Counted from the stretch's first letter, positions 51,409-61,059 are shown. The stretch is 64,000 nt of DNA from Verrucomicrobiota bacterium (GCA_014193315.1 BJHS01000004.1:15153-79152), one strand, 5' to 3'. Notes: a model not told the origin generated them from the letters alone. Made by a program: numbers and translations.

Positions 51409-52679
51409 GCGACTTCCCCGACAGCCTCAAGCGACGCCTGGTGCGCCCGGCCGCCATCCTCGGCGACGGGGTCAGCGGCCGCGCGGTCGCGGCGACCCTC
51501 GGGGCCGCGGGTTTCGCCTCGGTCATCTACGATGCGCAAGGCGGCAATCCGGTCTTCGGTCCCGACGAAGCCGCGCGCCACGACCTGCTCGTCTACAGCC
51601 CCGGCTTCCCCCAGTCGCACCCGTGGCTCCTCGCCGCCCGTCGCGCTGGGTTGCATTGCCTCACCGAGCTGGATTTCGGGGCGATGCTCTGGACGGGCGT
51701 CGCCATCGCCATCACCGGCACCAACGGCAAGACCACGCTCACCGAGTTCCTCTCGTTCGCCCACAAGCGAGCCGGGCAGGACGCCATCGCCTGCGGGAAC
51801 GTCGGTCTCCCGTTCACCGCCCTGCACGCCACGGTTTCCAACGGGTCCTTCCTGGCGGTGGTCGAGGTAAGCTCCTTTCAAGCGGAGGACTTGCGGCACT
51901 TCTCGCCCGAGGCGGTGCTCTGGACTAATTTCGACGAGGATCACCTCGATCGCCATGGCGAGCTCGAAAGTTATTTCCGGGCGAAGTTCCGCCTCATCGA
52001 GCGCATGCCGCCCGGCGGCGTCCTCGTCGTCGGCGAATCGGTGGTCGCGGCCGCCCGCGACTTCGGGATCGAACTTCCGCCCGACGCGTTGGTCGCGACG
52101 CGCGCGGAGGTCGCCACCACCATCCCCGCGGGTTCCGCTTTTGAGGCCTGGCCGCAACGGGAGAACTGGGCCCTCGCCGTCAAGTATTGGCAGGCCAAGG
52201 GGCTGCCGTTCCGGCACCTCGAGGAATCGGCGCGGCTTTTTCGTCCCGCCCCGCACCGCTTGCGCAAGGTCGCCGAAGCCCAGGGGGTCGAGTATTGGAA
52301 CGACTCGAAGGGGACGAACTTCCATGCGGTGTACGCCGCGCTTGAGCAGTTCGACGTGCCGGTCCGCTGGATCGGCGGGGGCAAGTGGAAGGGCGGGGAC
52401 CTCCGCCGCTTCGCCGAACGGCTCGCCCCGCGCATCGAGGCCGCCTACCTCATCGGCGAGACGGGACCCGAGTTGCAACGTCACTTCGCGGAGCTGGGTC
52501 GTCCGGCCCGCTGCTTCGCCGGACTCCAGGATGCCGTCGTCGCCGCCGGCAAGGAGTCGCACGGACCCACCGCCATCCTGCTCAGCCCTGGCTTCGCCAG
52601 TTTCGACCAGTTCCGCGGTTACGCCGAACGCGGTACCGTCTTCGAGCGCGCGGCCCTCGCCCTCGCCCACCGGGCCTGA
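51405..52679 (+). CDS. murD: UDP-MurNAc-L-Ala:D-Glu ligase MurD
   Basis: The 424-residue ligase adds D-glutamate. Present are the Rossmann-like N-terminal part (AAILGDGVSGRAVA), P-loop AITGTNGKTTLTEF (Lys about 111), NFDEDHLDRHGELESYFRAKF with the carbamylated-Lys position, and WNDSKGTNFHAVYAAL, the MurD-typical NDSKxTN motif, then SPGFASFDQF. The start overlaps the mraY stop (ATGA). Normal length. Confidence 0.95.
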   Translation: MSDFPDSLKRRLVRPAAILGDGVSGRAVAATLGAAGFASVIYDAQGGNPVFGPDEAARHDLLVYSPGFPQSHPWLLAARRAGLHCLTELDFGAMLWTGVAIAITGTNGKTTLTEFLSFAHKRAGQDAIACGNVGLPFTALHATVSNGSFLAVVEVSSFQAEDLRHFSPEAVLWTNFDEDHLDRHGELESYFRAKFRLIERMPPGGVLVVGESVVAAARDFGIELPPDALVATRAEVATTIPAGSAFEAWPQRENWALAVKYWQAKGLPFRHLEESARLFRPAPHRLRKVAEAQGVEYWNDSKGTNFHAVYAALEQFDVPVRWIGGGKWKGGDLRRFAERLAPRIEAAYLIGETGPELQRHFAELGRPARCFAGLQDAVVAAGKESHGPTAILLSPGFASFDQFRGYAERGTVFERAALALAHRA

Positions 52680-52717
52680 TTTTCACCAATAACCCAAACA
52701 CCCAACCCATACCACCC

Positions 52718-53314
52718 ATGCGTCCACTCATCACCGTCACCGCCGTCGTGCTCTTGCACCTTTGCGTCATCGCCGTCCTTGTCGGCGTCAATGGCTGCCG
52801 TAGCACCACCGGGCTCGAGACCGACGGCGAACCGGTCGCCTACGCCTCCGGCGGTCGCGTCGGCGTCGCCACCCCGGCGCCGGTCGCGGGCCTCCCGCTC
52901 TCGACCCTCGCGCCCGCGCCGGTGAGCACGACCACCCCCCGGCTGGCCACGCCCGCCCCGACGAAAGTCACCCCGATCACCGCGGTTGGCGCGGGCGGCG
53001 TCCACGTCGTCGTCAAGGGCGAGGGCCTCTTCCTCGTCGCGGCCCGCGAGAAGGTCAGCGTCAAGGACCTCTGTGCGGCGAACGGCCTGACGTTGAACGC
53101 CAACCTGCAGCCGGGTCAGAAGCTGAAGATTCCGGGCCCGGGCACCGCCGCCGGCAAGACCACCGTTTCCCCGCCGCGCTCGGCCCCTGGCGCCAAGCCC
53201 GCGACCTCGCCGGCGCCGGCGATCGATTTCGCCCCGCTGAAGCTTGCCCCGGTGGGTACCCAGCCCGCCGCGCCGGTGTCCGACGCCCCGGCGGCCGTCC
53301 CCGCCAAGAAGTAA
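52718..53314 (+). CDS. LysM-domain lipoprotein inside the dcw cluster
   Basis: The 198-residue protein has a hydrophobic signal (about 3-25) with lipobox-like VNGC and Cys27, an Ala/Pro/Thr-rich spacer, one LysM domain (HVVVKGEGLFLVAAREKVSVKD and the following PGQKLKIPG, about 90-135), and a Pro/Ala-rich tail. LysM binds peptidoglycan glycan strands. Position between murD and ftsW suggests a role in septal wall or wall-membrane attachment; no function is known to me. It starts 38 bp after murD with no Shine-Dalgarno and is one of the few non-overlapping genes of the cluster. Confidence 0.75.
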   Translation: MRPLITVTAVVLLHLCVIAVLVGVNGCRSTTGLETDGEPVAYASGGRVGVATPAPVAGLPLSTLAPAPVSTTTPRLATPAPTKVTPITAVGAGGVHVVVKGEGLFLVAAREKVSVKDLCAANGLTLNANLQPGQKLKIPGPGTAAGKTTVSPPRSAPGAKPATSPAPAIDFAPLKLAPVGTQPAAPVSDAPAAVPAKK

Positions 53315-53335
53315 CCCTCCGTTCGGTCCGCCCGC

Positions 53336-54550
53336 ATGATCATCAAGGTCAAACAGGAACCCCCCGTCGCCCTCGCGGGCGCCGCCGTGGGGATCGTCCT
53401 GTTAGCCTTGGGGTTGGCCGTGTTCGGGCTCGTGGTGCAGTACAGCGCGGGCATCTCGCTCTCCGCGAGCAACCGCACGGCGGCCTTCGAGCGTCAGTTC
53501 ATCTTCCTAATTCCCGCGCTCCTGGGGGGCTTTCTTTGCTATCGCCTCAACCTCGACCGGGTGCGCGAGTACCGCTGGTGGATCCTCGGCGGCGCGTGCT
53601 TCGCGATGCTCGCGGCCCGCGTCCCCGGTATCGGGGTCTCGGTCAACGGCTCCTGGCGCTGGATCGATCTCGGCCTGATCCGCCTGCAGGCCTCGGACCT
53701 CGGTAAGCTTGCGCTCGTCTTGGTGCTCGCGGACCTGTTGGCGCGCATGCAACGCCATACCCTCGGGGCGAAGTTCCGCATCTTCCAATTCTCCTCCCGC
53801 GAGCCCTATGTGTTCACGCCCGCGGGTTGGCGGGATTTCCGCGAAGGTTTCCTCAAGCCGGGCGCGGTGGTCCTCGGCATCGCCGCCTTCATCGCGCTGG
53901 GACCCGACCTCGGCACTATCCTGCTCTGCGTCGCCGTGGGTGGTATCATGATGTTCATCTCCGGGGTCCGCTGGAGCTACGTGCTGCCCACCCTGCTGAT
54001 CGGCGCCACCGCCCTGACCATCCTAATCCTCAACTGGCCCAATCGTCTCCGCCGGTTCGTATCCTTCATCGACCCGTGGCAGAATCGCGGCGACGAGGCT
54101 TACCAACTGTTCGAAGGCATGATGGGGTTTGGCGTCGGCGGGTTGACCGGCAAGGGCGCGGGCTTCGGTCTGCAGAGCCGCGCTTACCTTCCCGAGGCCC
54201 ATACCGACTTCGTGCTGGCCGGTATCGGCGAGGAATATGGGCTGATCGCGACCAGCCTCGTCGCCGCGACCTACCTCGCGATTTTCTACCTGGGCTACCG
54301 CGCCTTGCGCCAGTCGGCGGACCTCTACCGGCTCAACGTCGGCCTGGGGGCGTTGCTCTTTCTGGTGGTCCAGGCGTTGGTCAACATGGGCGTGGTGACG
54401 GGCTTGCTGCCGACCAAGGGCATCTCGCTCCCGTTCCTCAGTTACGGCGGTACGAACCTCGTGATCATGGCTTGCATGGTCGGGCTCGTCCTCAACTGCA
54501 TCCGCGCGGCGGCGCAGCCGGTCTTCACGCCCAGGGAGGCCCGCGCATGA
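53336..54550 (+). CDS. ftsW: Septal peptidoglycan glycosyltransferase FtsW (SEDS family)
   Basis: The 404-residue SEDS protein has about ten membrane spans and polymerises lipid II with FtsI. Typical blocks are NGSWRWIDLGLIRLQASDLGKLALV (near 103-127), ALGPDLGTILLC, GFGLQSRAYLPEAHTDFVLAGIGEEYGLI (near 280-308) and the terminal LPTKGISLPFLSYGGTNL. The first ATG (53336) gives a normal cytoplasmic N-terminus. It overlaps murG by 4 bp. Confidence 0.95.
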   Translation: MIIKVKQEPPVALAGAAVGIVLLALGLAVFGLVVQYSAGISLSASNRTAAFERQFIFLIPALLGGFLCYRLNLDRVREYRWWILGGACFAMLAARVPGIGVSVNGSWRWIDLGLIRLQASDLGKLALVLVLADLLARMQRHTLGAKFRIFQFSSREPYVFTPAGWRDFREGFLKPGAVVLGIAAFIALGPDLGTILLCVAVGGIMMFISGVRWSYVLPTLLIGATALTILILNWPNRLRRFVSFIDPWQNRGDEAYQLFEGMMGFGVGGLTGKGAGFGLQSRAYLPEAHTDFVLAGIGEEYGLIATSLVAATYLAIFYLGYRALRQSADLYRLNVGLGALLFLVVQALVNMGVVTGLLPTKGISLPFLSYGGTNLVIMACMVGLVLNCIRAAAQPVFTPREARA

Positions 54551-55641
54551 ATCGGGTGCTGCTCGCCTGCGGCGGGACCGGCGGCCACCTCGCCCCCGGG
54601 ATCGCGTTGGCGCAGCGGTTGACCGATGAAGGCCACGAGTGCCTCTTGATCGTGAGCAGCAAAGCCGTCGATGCGCGGATGACGGCCAACTACCCGCGTC
54701 TGCGCTTCGTTCCCGGTCAGGGCCGCGGTTTTGGGCCGGGCTTCCTGGCCAAGCTACGCTTCTTCCCGGCCTTGCTGGGGGCGGTGTGGTCCGCGCGCAC
54801 GTTGCTCCGCGCTTTCAAGCCCGACGCTTTGGTTTGTTTCGGCGGTTTCATGAGTGTCGGCCCAGCCCTCGCCGCCCGGTTGGGCGGCATCCCGGTCCTC
54901 GTGCACGAGGCCAACCGTCGTCCGGGCAAGGCGGTGCGGTTGATCGCCCGTTTCGCCCAATCGATCCATCTACCGGCGGGCGTGCGTCTGGCCGGCCTGC
55001 CGGCGGGTCGTCAGCATGATTCCGGTTACCCGGTCCGCGCCGAGATGCGCCCGCTCGCGAAAGAACTCGCCCGGCGCACGCTCGGGTTCCCGTCCACGGG
55101 GCGCTTGCTCCTCTTCACCGGTGGCAGTCAAGGCGCGGCTTCGCTCAACCGCTGGGTCGAGTCCCACCTGGACGAACTCGCCGCGCGCGGGATCCATGCG
55201 CTCTGCCTGACCGGCCCCGGGGGCCGTGATGAACGCGTGGAGCGGGCGGGTGTCGTCATCCATTTCCTGCCGTTTTGCCACCAGATGGCGACGGCCTATT
55301 CTGCAGCCGACCTTGCGGTCACCCGTGCCGGTGCTGGCACGTTGGCGGAACTCGCGACCTGTCGGACGGCGGCCATTCTGGTCCCGTTCCCGCATGCCGC
55401 CGACGACCACCAGACCGCGAATGCGCTGCAGGCCGCCGAAAGCGGCGCCGCGATCCTCCTGCCCGAGCGCGAACTCGGGCGTCTGGGAGAGGTCGCCTTC
55501 GGGTGTCTCGCTGACAACGCCGCGCTTGCGGCGATGCGCGATGCGCTGGCGCTCGCCGACGCGGCCAACCATTGGGAGGAGCTGGCCCGCGAGACCATCG
55601 AGTTAGCCCAAGCCCGCGCCCGGAGGGTCGCCTTGGCATGA
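54547..55641 (+). CDS. murG: Lipid II synthase MurG (GlcNAc transferase)
   Basis: The 364-residue GT28 enzyme adds GlcNAc to lipid I at the inner face of the membrane. Motifs: CGGTGGHLAPGIALAQ (about 9-24), GGFMSVGPALAARLGGIPVLVHEANRRPGKA (about 99-129), TGGSQGAASLN and TRAGAGTLAELAT, then HAADDHQTANA. Normal length. The start overlaps ftsW (ATGA) with GGGAGG upstream, and the gene ends in an ATGA overlap with murCB. Confidence 0.95.
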   Translation: MNRVLLACGGTGGHLAPGIALAQRLTDEGHECLLIVSSKAVDARMTANYPRLRFVPGQGRGFGPGFLAKLRFFPALLGAVWSARTLLRAFKPDALVCFGGFMSVGPALAARLGGIPVLVHEANRRPGKAVRLIARFAQSIHLPAGVRLAGLPAGRQHDSGYPVRAEMRPLAKELARRTLGFPSTGRLLLFTGGSQGAASLNRWVESHLDELAARGIHALCLTGPGGRDERVERAGVVIHFLPFCHQMATAYSAADLAVTRAGAGTLAELATCRTAAILVPFPHAADDHQTANALQAAESGAAILLPERELGRLGEVAFGCLADNAALAAMRDALALADAANHWEELARETIELAQARARRVALA

Positions 55642-57926
55642 GCGTCGCGGCCGCCACCTCCGCTTGGATGCTCGGCGCCTGCGGCATGGGCGTCGGCCCG
55701 CTCGCCATCTACCTGAAAGGGGAGGGGTGCGACGTCTCCGGCTGGGATGACGCCACCGGTAGTCCCATGGAAGTGCACTTGGCCAACGCCGAGATCCCCT
55801 TGTTGCGCGACCCCTGGGCCGCTGGGCGCTTCCCGCTGGTCGTCGGCCGTTCCAGCGCGGTCAAGCCGGGCCACCCCGCCCTCGACCTCGCGACGGCCAA
55901 GGGGGTCCGTCAATTGCGCCGCGGGGAACTGCTCGCCGAGCGCGTCGCCCACCGCCGTTTTGTCGCGGTTTGTGGAAGCCATGGCAAGACCACCACCTGC
56001 GGGATGATTGTCGCTGCGCTTGCGTCCGCCGGGGCGGACTTCGGTTATGTGCTCGGGGGGCTTTTTCGCGATCCCGCCTTCCCGCCCGCGCGCGCCTCCG
56101 CCACCTCGCCTTGGGTCGTCGCGGAGGTCGACGAGAGCGATGGCACCATCGGCGCCTTTTCCCCGGATGTCACGGTGGCGGTGAACCTCGATTGGGATCA
56201 TCCCGACTACTACCGCGACGAGGCCGCGCTCGAAGGCGTGTTTCGCGCGTTGTTTGAGCGCACCCGGACGGCCGTCGTGATTCCCGCCGGTAACGAACGG
56301 TTGGAGCGGCTCACCGCCGGCCTGAAAGTTCCCGTGCTCCGCGTCGGCCTCGAGGGGGATTACCGGGCTCGACCCGTCGCCGGCGACCAGGCGACCTCGG
56401 TCTTGGAACTGGGCGGCCGTTTCCCCGCCGGGCCGGTGACCTTGCCCGTCGCCGGGACGTTCAATCGCGCCAATGCCGCGATGGCCCTGTCGGTGGCCCA
56501 TCTTGTCACGGGTGGGTTGGCCGCGGAGCCGATGGCACGCTGGCGGGGCATTCGCCGCCGGCAGGACGTCCTCTTCGAAACCCAAGGCTTGCGCGTGCTC
56601 GCCGATTACGCCCATCACCCGACGGAAATCGGGGCGCTACTGCAGTGGGTCCGCGAGACGCACCTCGGTCGATTGGTCGTCGTCTTCCAGCCCCACCGGC
56701 ATACTCGGACGCGCCAGTATGCGACGGAATTCCGCCAGGCGTTGAACGTGGCCGACTACGCGCTCGTGCTCCCCGTATACGCCGCCGGGGAACCCGCGCT
56801 CGAAGGGGGCGGCTCCGACGCCGTGGTCGCCGGCTCGGCCCATCGCCTCGTGGCCGATCGCCGCGAGCTGGCGCCCTTGCTCGACGGGCTTTGCGCCGGG
56901 CAGGACACCGTGGTCGCCTTCGTGGGGGCCGGCGACATCGAGCGCGACGCCGAAGGTTACGCCAAATCATGGCGCCGCCGCGGCGCCGAAAGCCTCTCGC
57001 GCGACCTACCCGAACTCGTCGCCGGGAAACTTTCCCCCGCCGCCAGTTTGCGCGCCAATGAGCCGCTGGGGCGACGCACCACCCTCGGGGTCGGCGGGGT
57101 GGCGCGTTGGTATGCGGAACCGGCGACCGTCGATGACGTCGTGACTTTGCTTCGCGCGGCGGCCGAACTTGACCTCCGCTATTTCGTCCTCGGTCGCGGC
57201 TCGAACCTGCTCGTGCCGGACGAAGGGTATGACGGGCTGATCATCCACCTCGACACCGACCACTGGGGGCGGCTGGAAGCCCTCGGTGAAGGCCGGGTCC
57301 GCGTCGGTGGGGGCGTCCGGCTCAAGGAGCTCTGCGGTTGGGCCGCCCGGGAGGGCCTGACCGGCTTCGAGTTCCTCGAAGGCATCCCGGGCACCGTCGG
57401 GGGTTCCTTGCGCATGAACGCCGGCGCGATGGGCGGTTGGATCTTCGACGTCGTGGAATCCATCGAATGGCTTTCGCCCCACGGTCGGGTCCGGGCCGCC
57501 CGCCGCGATTGCTTCGACGCCCTCTACCGCGATTGCCCGCAATTGCACGGCGGCGTGGTGCTTTCGGCCGTGCTGCGGGCGACGGGGAGCGCCGAGCCCG
57601 AGACCATCCGCCTCCGCATGGACGAGATGGCGACCCGCCGCCGCGCCTCGCAGCCGCGCGAAGCCAGCGCCGGCTGCGTCTTCCGTAATCCCGAAGGGGA
57701 TAAGGCTGGCCGGCTCATCGACCAGGCGTCCCTGAAAGGCCGGTCGGTCGGTGCCGCCGCGGTCTCCCCCGTCCACGCTAATTTCCTCGTCAACGGTGGC
57801 GGCGCGACGTCCGCCGACTTCTTGGTGCTCATGCGGGAGGTCCGGGCGGGAGTCCGGGCGGACACCGGCGTCGAACTGCAACCGGAGATCATCGCGCTCG
57901 GCCGCGAATGGAAGGACCTGCTATGA
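55638..57926 (+). CDS. murCB: MurC-MurB fusion: UDP-MurNAc:L-Ala ligase and UDP-MurNAc dehydrogenase
   Basis: One 762-residue ORF joins two enzymes of the pathway. Residues 1 to about 460 are MurC: MLGACGMGVGPLAIY, P-loop GSHGKTTT (Lys117), EVDESDGT, DYAHHPTEIGALL and QPHRHTRT. Residues about 475-762 are a MurB reductase: FAD-binding GRGSNLLVPDEGYDG (from 519), GIPGTVGGSLRMNAGAMG, AGC680VFRNP and a terminal VELQPEI Glu. The residue at 680 is Ser in many MurB enzymes (proton donor to the enolate); here it is Cys. No stop or frameshift separates the halves. It has GGAGG upstream and overlaps murG and ddl by 4 bp each. Confidence 0.93.
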   Translation: MSVAAATSAWMLGACGMGVGPLAIYLKGEGCDVSGWDDATGSPMEVHLANAEIPLLRDPWAAGRFPLVVGRSSAVKPGHPALDLATAKGVRQLRRGELLAERVAHRRFVAVCGSHGKTTTCGMIVAALASAGADFGYVLGGLFRDPAFPPARASATSPWVVAEVDESDGTIGAFSPDVTVAVNLDWDHPDYYRDEAALEGVFRALFERTRTAVVIPAGNERLERLTAGLKVPVLRVGLEGDYRARPVAGDQATSVLELGGRFPAGPVTLPVAGTFNRANAAMALSVAHLVTGGLAAEPMARWRGIRRRQDVLFETQGLRVLADYAHHPTEIGALLQWVRETHLGRLVVVFQPHRHTRTRQYATEFRQALNVADYALVLPVYAAGEPALEGGGSDAVVAGSAHRLVADRRELAPLLDGLCAGQDTVVAFVGAGDIERDAEGYAKSWRRRGAESLSRDLPELVAGKLSPAASLRANEPLGRRTTLGVGGVARWYAEPATVDDVVTLLRAAAELDLRYFVLGRGSNLLVPDEGYDGLIIHLDTDHWGRLEALGEGRVRVGGGVRLKELCGWAAREGLTGFEFLEGIPGTVGGSLRMNAGAMGGWIFDVVESIEWLSPHGRVRAARRDCFDALYRDCPQLHGGVVLSAVLRATGSAEPETIRLRMDEMATRRRASQPREASAGCVFRNPEGDKAGRLIDQASLKGRSVGAAAVSPVHANFLVNGGGATSADFLVLMREVRAGVRADTGVELQPEIIALGREWKDLL

Positions 57927-58846
57927 GCCCCGAACGCGAAATCGTCGTGCTATGCGGCGCCGTCTCGCCTGAACGCGACGTTTCGCTACGCTCTGGCCGG
58001 GCCGTCGCCGGGGTGCTGCCGGGCTCCCGACTCGTCGAACTCGACGTCAATGCGCTGCCCGAGTGGCTGAACGGCGAACGCCACGTCGTGCTGTCGGTCA
58101 TCCATGGCGACTACGGCGAGGACGGGGCGGTGCAGGCCGACCTGGCCGCCCGCGGGATCCCCTTTGCCGGTTGCGATGCCGCAGCCAGCCGCCTGTGCAT
58201 CGATAAGGTGGCGACCAAGCAGGCGATGCGCGCCGCCGGCGTGCCCGCCATCCCGGAGGTCGCCTTCACCGGCGAAGCCCGGCCAGCGGCCGCTGCGCTC
58301 GTCCGGGAACTCGGGCCCCGCGTGGTCCTGAAGCCCGCGGACAAAGGGAGCAGCGTCGGGCTCTTCGTCTGTGCGGACGAGGCCGAGGTCGCCGCCGCCC
58401 TGGCGGCAATCCCCGCGACCGGTCGCTGGATGGCCGAACGGCGCCTGAACGGTCGCGAACTTTCGGTCGGCTTGCTCGAGGGTCGCGCGATGGGGGTGGT
58501 TGAGATCGTCCCCCTGACCGGGGTCTATGATTACCGGAATAAATACACCAAGGGTTCCGCGGAGTACCGTTTTCCGGCCCCGCTCGAGGCGCCGACCACC
58601 GCGGCCATCCAACGGGCGGCCGAAGCCCTCTTCGCCGCCGGCGGCTGCCGCGACTTCGCGCGCGCCGATGTCTTCCTCGAGCCCGATGGAAACTTCTATT
58701 TCCTCGAGATCAACACCATGCCGGGCATGACCGAGACCAGCCTCATGCCCAAGAGCGCCGCCTGCGTCGGCCTGGACTTCTCCGCCCTCGTGCGCCGCAT
58801 GCTGGCTCCGGCTCTGCAACGCGCCCGCGGCGTCCGCCTCACCTGA
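57923..58846 (+). CDS. ddl: D-alanine--D-alanine ligase
   Basis: The 307-residue ATP-grasp enzyme makes the dipeptide used by MurF. It has SPERDVSLRSG near the N-terminus, HGDYGEDGAVQADL (about 70-83), VLKPADKGSSVGLF, and the metal-binding FLEINTMPGMTETSLMPKSA near 265-284. It starts in an ATGA overlap with murCB and is preceded by AAGGA. Normal length. Together with murCB this supplies both D-Ala-D-Ala and UDP-MurNAc-L-Ala. Confidence 0.95.
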   Translation: MSPEREIVVLCGAVSPERDVSLRSGRAVAGVLPGSRLVELDVNALPEWLNGERHVVLSVIHGDYGEDGAVQADLAARGIPFAGCDAAASRLCIDKVATKQAMRAAGVPAIPEVAFTGEARPAAAALVRELGPRVVLKPADKGSSVGLFVCADEAEVAAALAAIPATGRWMAERRLNGRELSVGLLEGRAMGVVEIVPLTGVYDYRNKYTKGSAEYRFPAPLEAPTTAAIQRAAEALFAAGGCRDFARADVFLEPDGNFYFLEINTMPGMTETSLMPKSAACVGLDFSALVRRMLAPALQRARGVRLT

Positions 58847-58847
58847 T

Positions 58848-59819
58848 ATGAGTATCTTCCGTCGACTTTTCGGTAAGCGCCCTGAGACCTTCCCCGGCCC
58901 GAAGGACCGCGACTGGCGCGCCTTGGTCCCGCAGGATATCAACCGCGTGCCCGGCGACGCCATCGGCCGGCGGCGGGCCGTCCGGTCGCGCCTGCCCGTG
59001 GTGCTGGCCGGCCTCTTCTTCGCGACCCTCGGCGGTTTGGTCTGGTATGTGATCGACGAGGGCGCGGGCATCCCTGCCGCGACCGCCGGCGGCATCAAGT
59101 TCAAGACCGATGGCCTGCTCGGCACGGATTATGTCCGCAAGGTCTTGCAGGCCCACCCGGAAGGCGCGGGGCGCGATGTGCGTTCGATCAAGGAGGAATT
59201 GCAAAAAGACAACCAGGTCCTCGCCGCCGATGTCAGTCGCGGGATGGACGGCGTGATGAATGTCCGTCTCACCGAGCGCAAGGCCGTCGCCCGCGTCGTC
59301 GTCACGCCGCCGACCGGCCCGATGGTCGTCCGGTTGATGGACCCGGCGGGCGTGACCTTCGCGGGCACCGGTTATCCCCCCCCCGCGGTGCGCGGGCTGC
59401 CCGAGATCGTCAACTACCGCTCGACCGGCTCGGGCGACGCGATGGTGATCGAAGGCGCCGAGATCGCCGGCCCGTTCCTCGCCACGGCGATGAGCGAACG
59501 CTACCGGGCCTATTACAACCAGTGGGCCGCGCTCTCCCTCGCCGATTGTTTCGGCGAGCATGAGGACGCCCCCGGCTCGAGCCTGCGGGTGTTGCTGCGC
59601 CCAGGCAGCCAGCCGGCCGACCGACCGGCGCTGACCGAGATCGTCTTCTCGACCGCCAAGTGGCGGGCGGAGTTCGGCATCCTCAAGGCCCTCGACCTCG
59701 AGGCCTTGCTGCGCCGACCGGACGCCACCGCCGCCGCCTACGTGCTCAAACTCTCGATCCAGAATCGCACCAACTCCAAGCCCGTCCCCGAACCCCGCCT
59801 CGTCCCTGTCACCCGATGA
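58848..59819 (+). CDS. ftsQ: FtsQ-like cell-division protein
   Basis: The 323-residue bitopic protein has a ~50-residue cytoplasmic part, a membrane span (LPVVLAGLFFATLGGLVWYVI, about 49-69) and a periplasmic part. A POTRA-like segment (about 85-140, with LTERKAVARVVV) is followed by a beta-domain. FtsQ is weakly conserved; position between ddl and ftsA and the topology make the call. It starts 1 bp after the ddl stop and overlaps ftsA by 4 bp. Confidence 0.78.
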   Translation: MSIFRRLFGKRPETFPGPKDRDWRALVPQDINRVPGDAIGRRRAVRSRLPVVLAGLFFATLGGLVWYVIDEGAGIPAATAGGIKFKTDGLLGTDYVRKVLQAHPEGAGRDVRSIKEELQKDNQVLAADVSRGMDGVMNVRLTERKAVARVVVTPPTGPMVVRLMDPAGVTFAGTGYPPPAVRGLPEIVNYRSTGSGDAMVIEGAEIAGPFLATAMSERYRAYYNQWAALSLADCFGEHEDAPGSSLRVLLRPGSQPADRPALTEIVFSTAKWRAEFGILKALDLEALLRRPDATAAAYVLKLSIQNRTNSKPVPEPRLVPVTR

Positions 59820-61057
59820 AACCCAAGTCCAAGCCCCTTCCTTCGCTCATCGCCGTCATCGACGTCGGGACCCATAAGACCGTCGCCCTCGTCGGCCAAC
59901 TGATCGACGGCAAGGCGCGGATGCTGAGCTACTCCGAGCGGCGCACCGACGGGGTCGTCAAGGGGACCGTGACCGACCTCGAGAAATTGCAGCGTTGCGT
60001 CCATGAAGTCGTCAACGACGTCGAGCGCGGTGCAGGGCGGGCGTTGGAGGAAATCTACCTTTCCATGTCCGGGCCGGCGGCCGAGGGCGAGCGCGTCAAG
60101 GGTATCATCTCCGTCCCCGCCGCCGACAATCGCGTCACCCGCCAGGACCTAAGCGACGCCGTGGCCTCGGCCAAGCGGTTGGAACCTCCGGCGGGTCGCG
60201 CGACGATTCTCTACATGCGGCAGCCGACCATCCTGGACAACCGTCCGGTGGTGAACCCGGTCGGGATGACCGGCCGACGGCTCGAGGTCTTGTTCTGGCG
60301 CGTCACGATGGACGAGGCGAACCTGCGGTTGCGCGTCGGGATGGTGAACGCGATGAGCATGATGCTCCGGGATTTCATCCTTGCTTCCCATGCCGCGGCT
60401 TGCGCCGTCGCGACCGAGGCGGAGAAGCAGGGCGGGGTGCTCCTCATCGACATGGGCGCCGGGACCACGGATTGGATCCTCTACTACAAGGAGCATATCC
60501 TTTGCGCCGGCTCGATCCCGGTTGGCGGCGAGCACCTCACGAACGACATCAGCGTCGCGTTGCGCGTAAGCCGGGAGACGGCGGAGGACCTCAAGCAACG
60601 CTTCGCTTCCGGGGTTCATCGGGAGAACGACCTCAACCAAACCATCTGGAAGGACGGCGACCGCGGTTTGGGCGACCAGCAGTTCAACCGTGGCACCATC
60701 ACGAAAGTCAGTTCGTTGCGGTACCAGGAGACCCTAGAGTTCGTGCGCAAGGACATCCTGCGCCAGCTGGACCAGATCTTCCCGGAGCACCCGACCAAGC
60801 TGGACCAGCACCTGCTGCCTTCCGGCGTCATCCTTACCGGCGGCTCGGCTAATCTCCAGGATGCCACCGAGGCCGTCCAACTCGTGCTCGGGCTGCCGGC
60901 GCGCGTCGGGGTGCCCGCGTTCGAGGTCGAATCTTTCCGCAAGCCTGAGTACGCCGGGGTCGTCGGGATGATGACGGCGGCGATCACGGACGCGCCGGTA
61001 CCGGTGCGTCGCCCGCGAGGTTTCCTCGCCACGCTCCGCGACCTCTTCCGTTTCTAA
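59816..61057 (+). CDS. ftsA: Cell-division protein FtsA (actin-like)
   Basis: The 413-residue protein has the actin-fold phosphate loops AVIDVGTHKTVALVG (about 13-27) and LLIDMGAGTTDWILY (about 209-223), the inserted 1C domain (about 85-160), and LTGGSANLQDATE near 340. The C-terminus PRGFLATLRDLFRF is an amphipathic helix as used by FtsA to hold FtsZ at the membrane. The start was set at MKPKSKP, overlapping ftsQ by 4 bp; ftsZ starts 2 bp after its stop. Confidence 0.93.
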   Translation: MKPKSKPLPSLIAVIDVGTHKTVALVGQLIDGKARMLSYSERRTDGVVKGTVTDLEKLQRCVHEVVNDVERGAGRALEEIYLSMSGPAAEGERVKGIISVPAADNRVTRQDLSDAVASAKRLEPPAGRATILYMRQPTILDNRPVVNPVGMTGRRLEVLFWRVTMDEANLRLRVGMVNAMSMMLRDFILASHAAACAVATEAEKQGGVLLIDMGAGTTDWILYYKEHILCAGSIPVGGEHLTNDISVALRVSRETAEDLKQRFASGVHRENDLNQTIWKDGDRGLGDQQFNRGTITKVSSLRYQETLEFVRKDILRQLDQIFPEHPTKLDQHLLPSGVILTGGSANLQDATEAVQLVLGLPARVGVPAFEVESFRKPEYAGVVGMMTAAITDAPVPVRRPRGFLATLRDLFRF

Positions 61058-61059
61058 GC

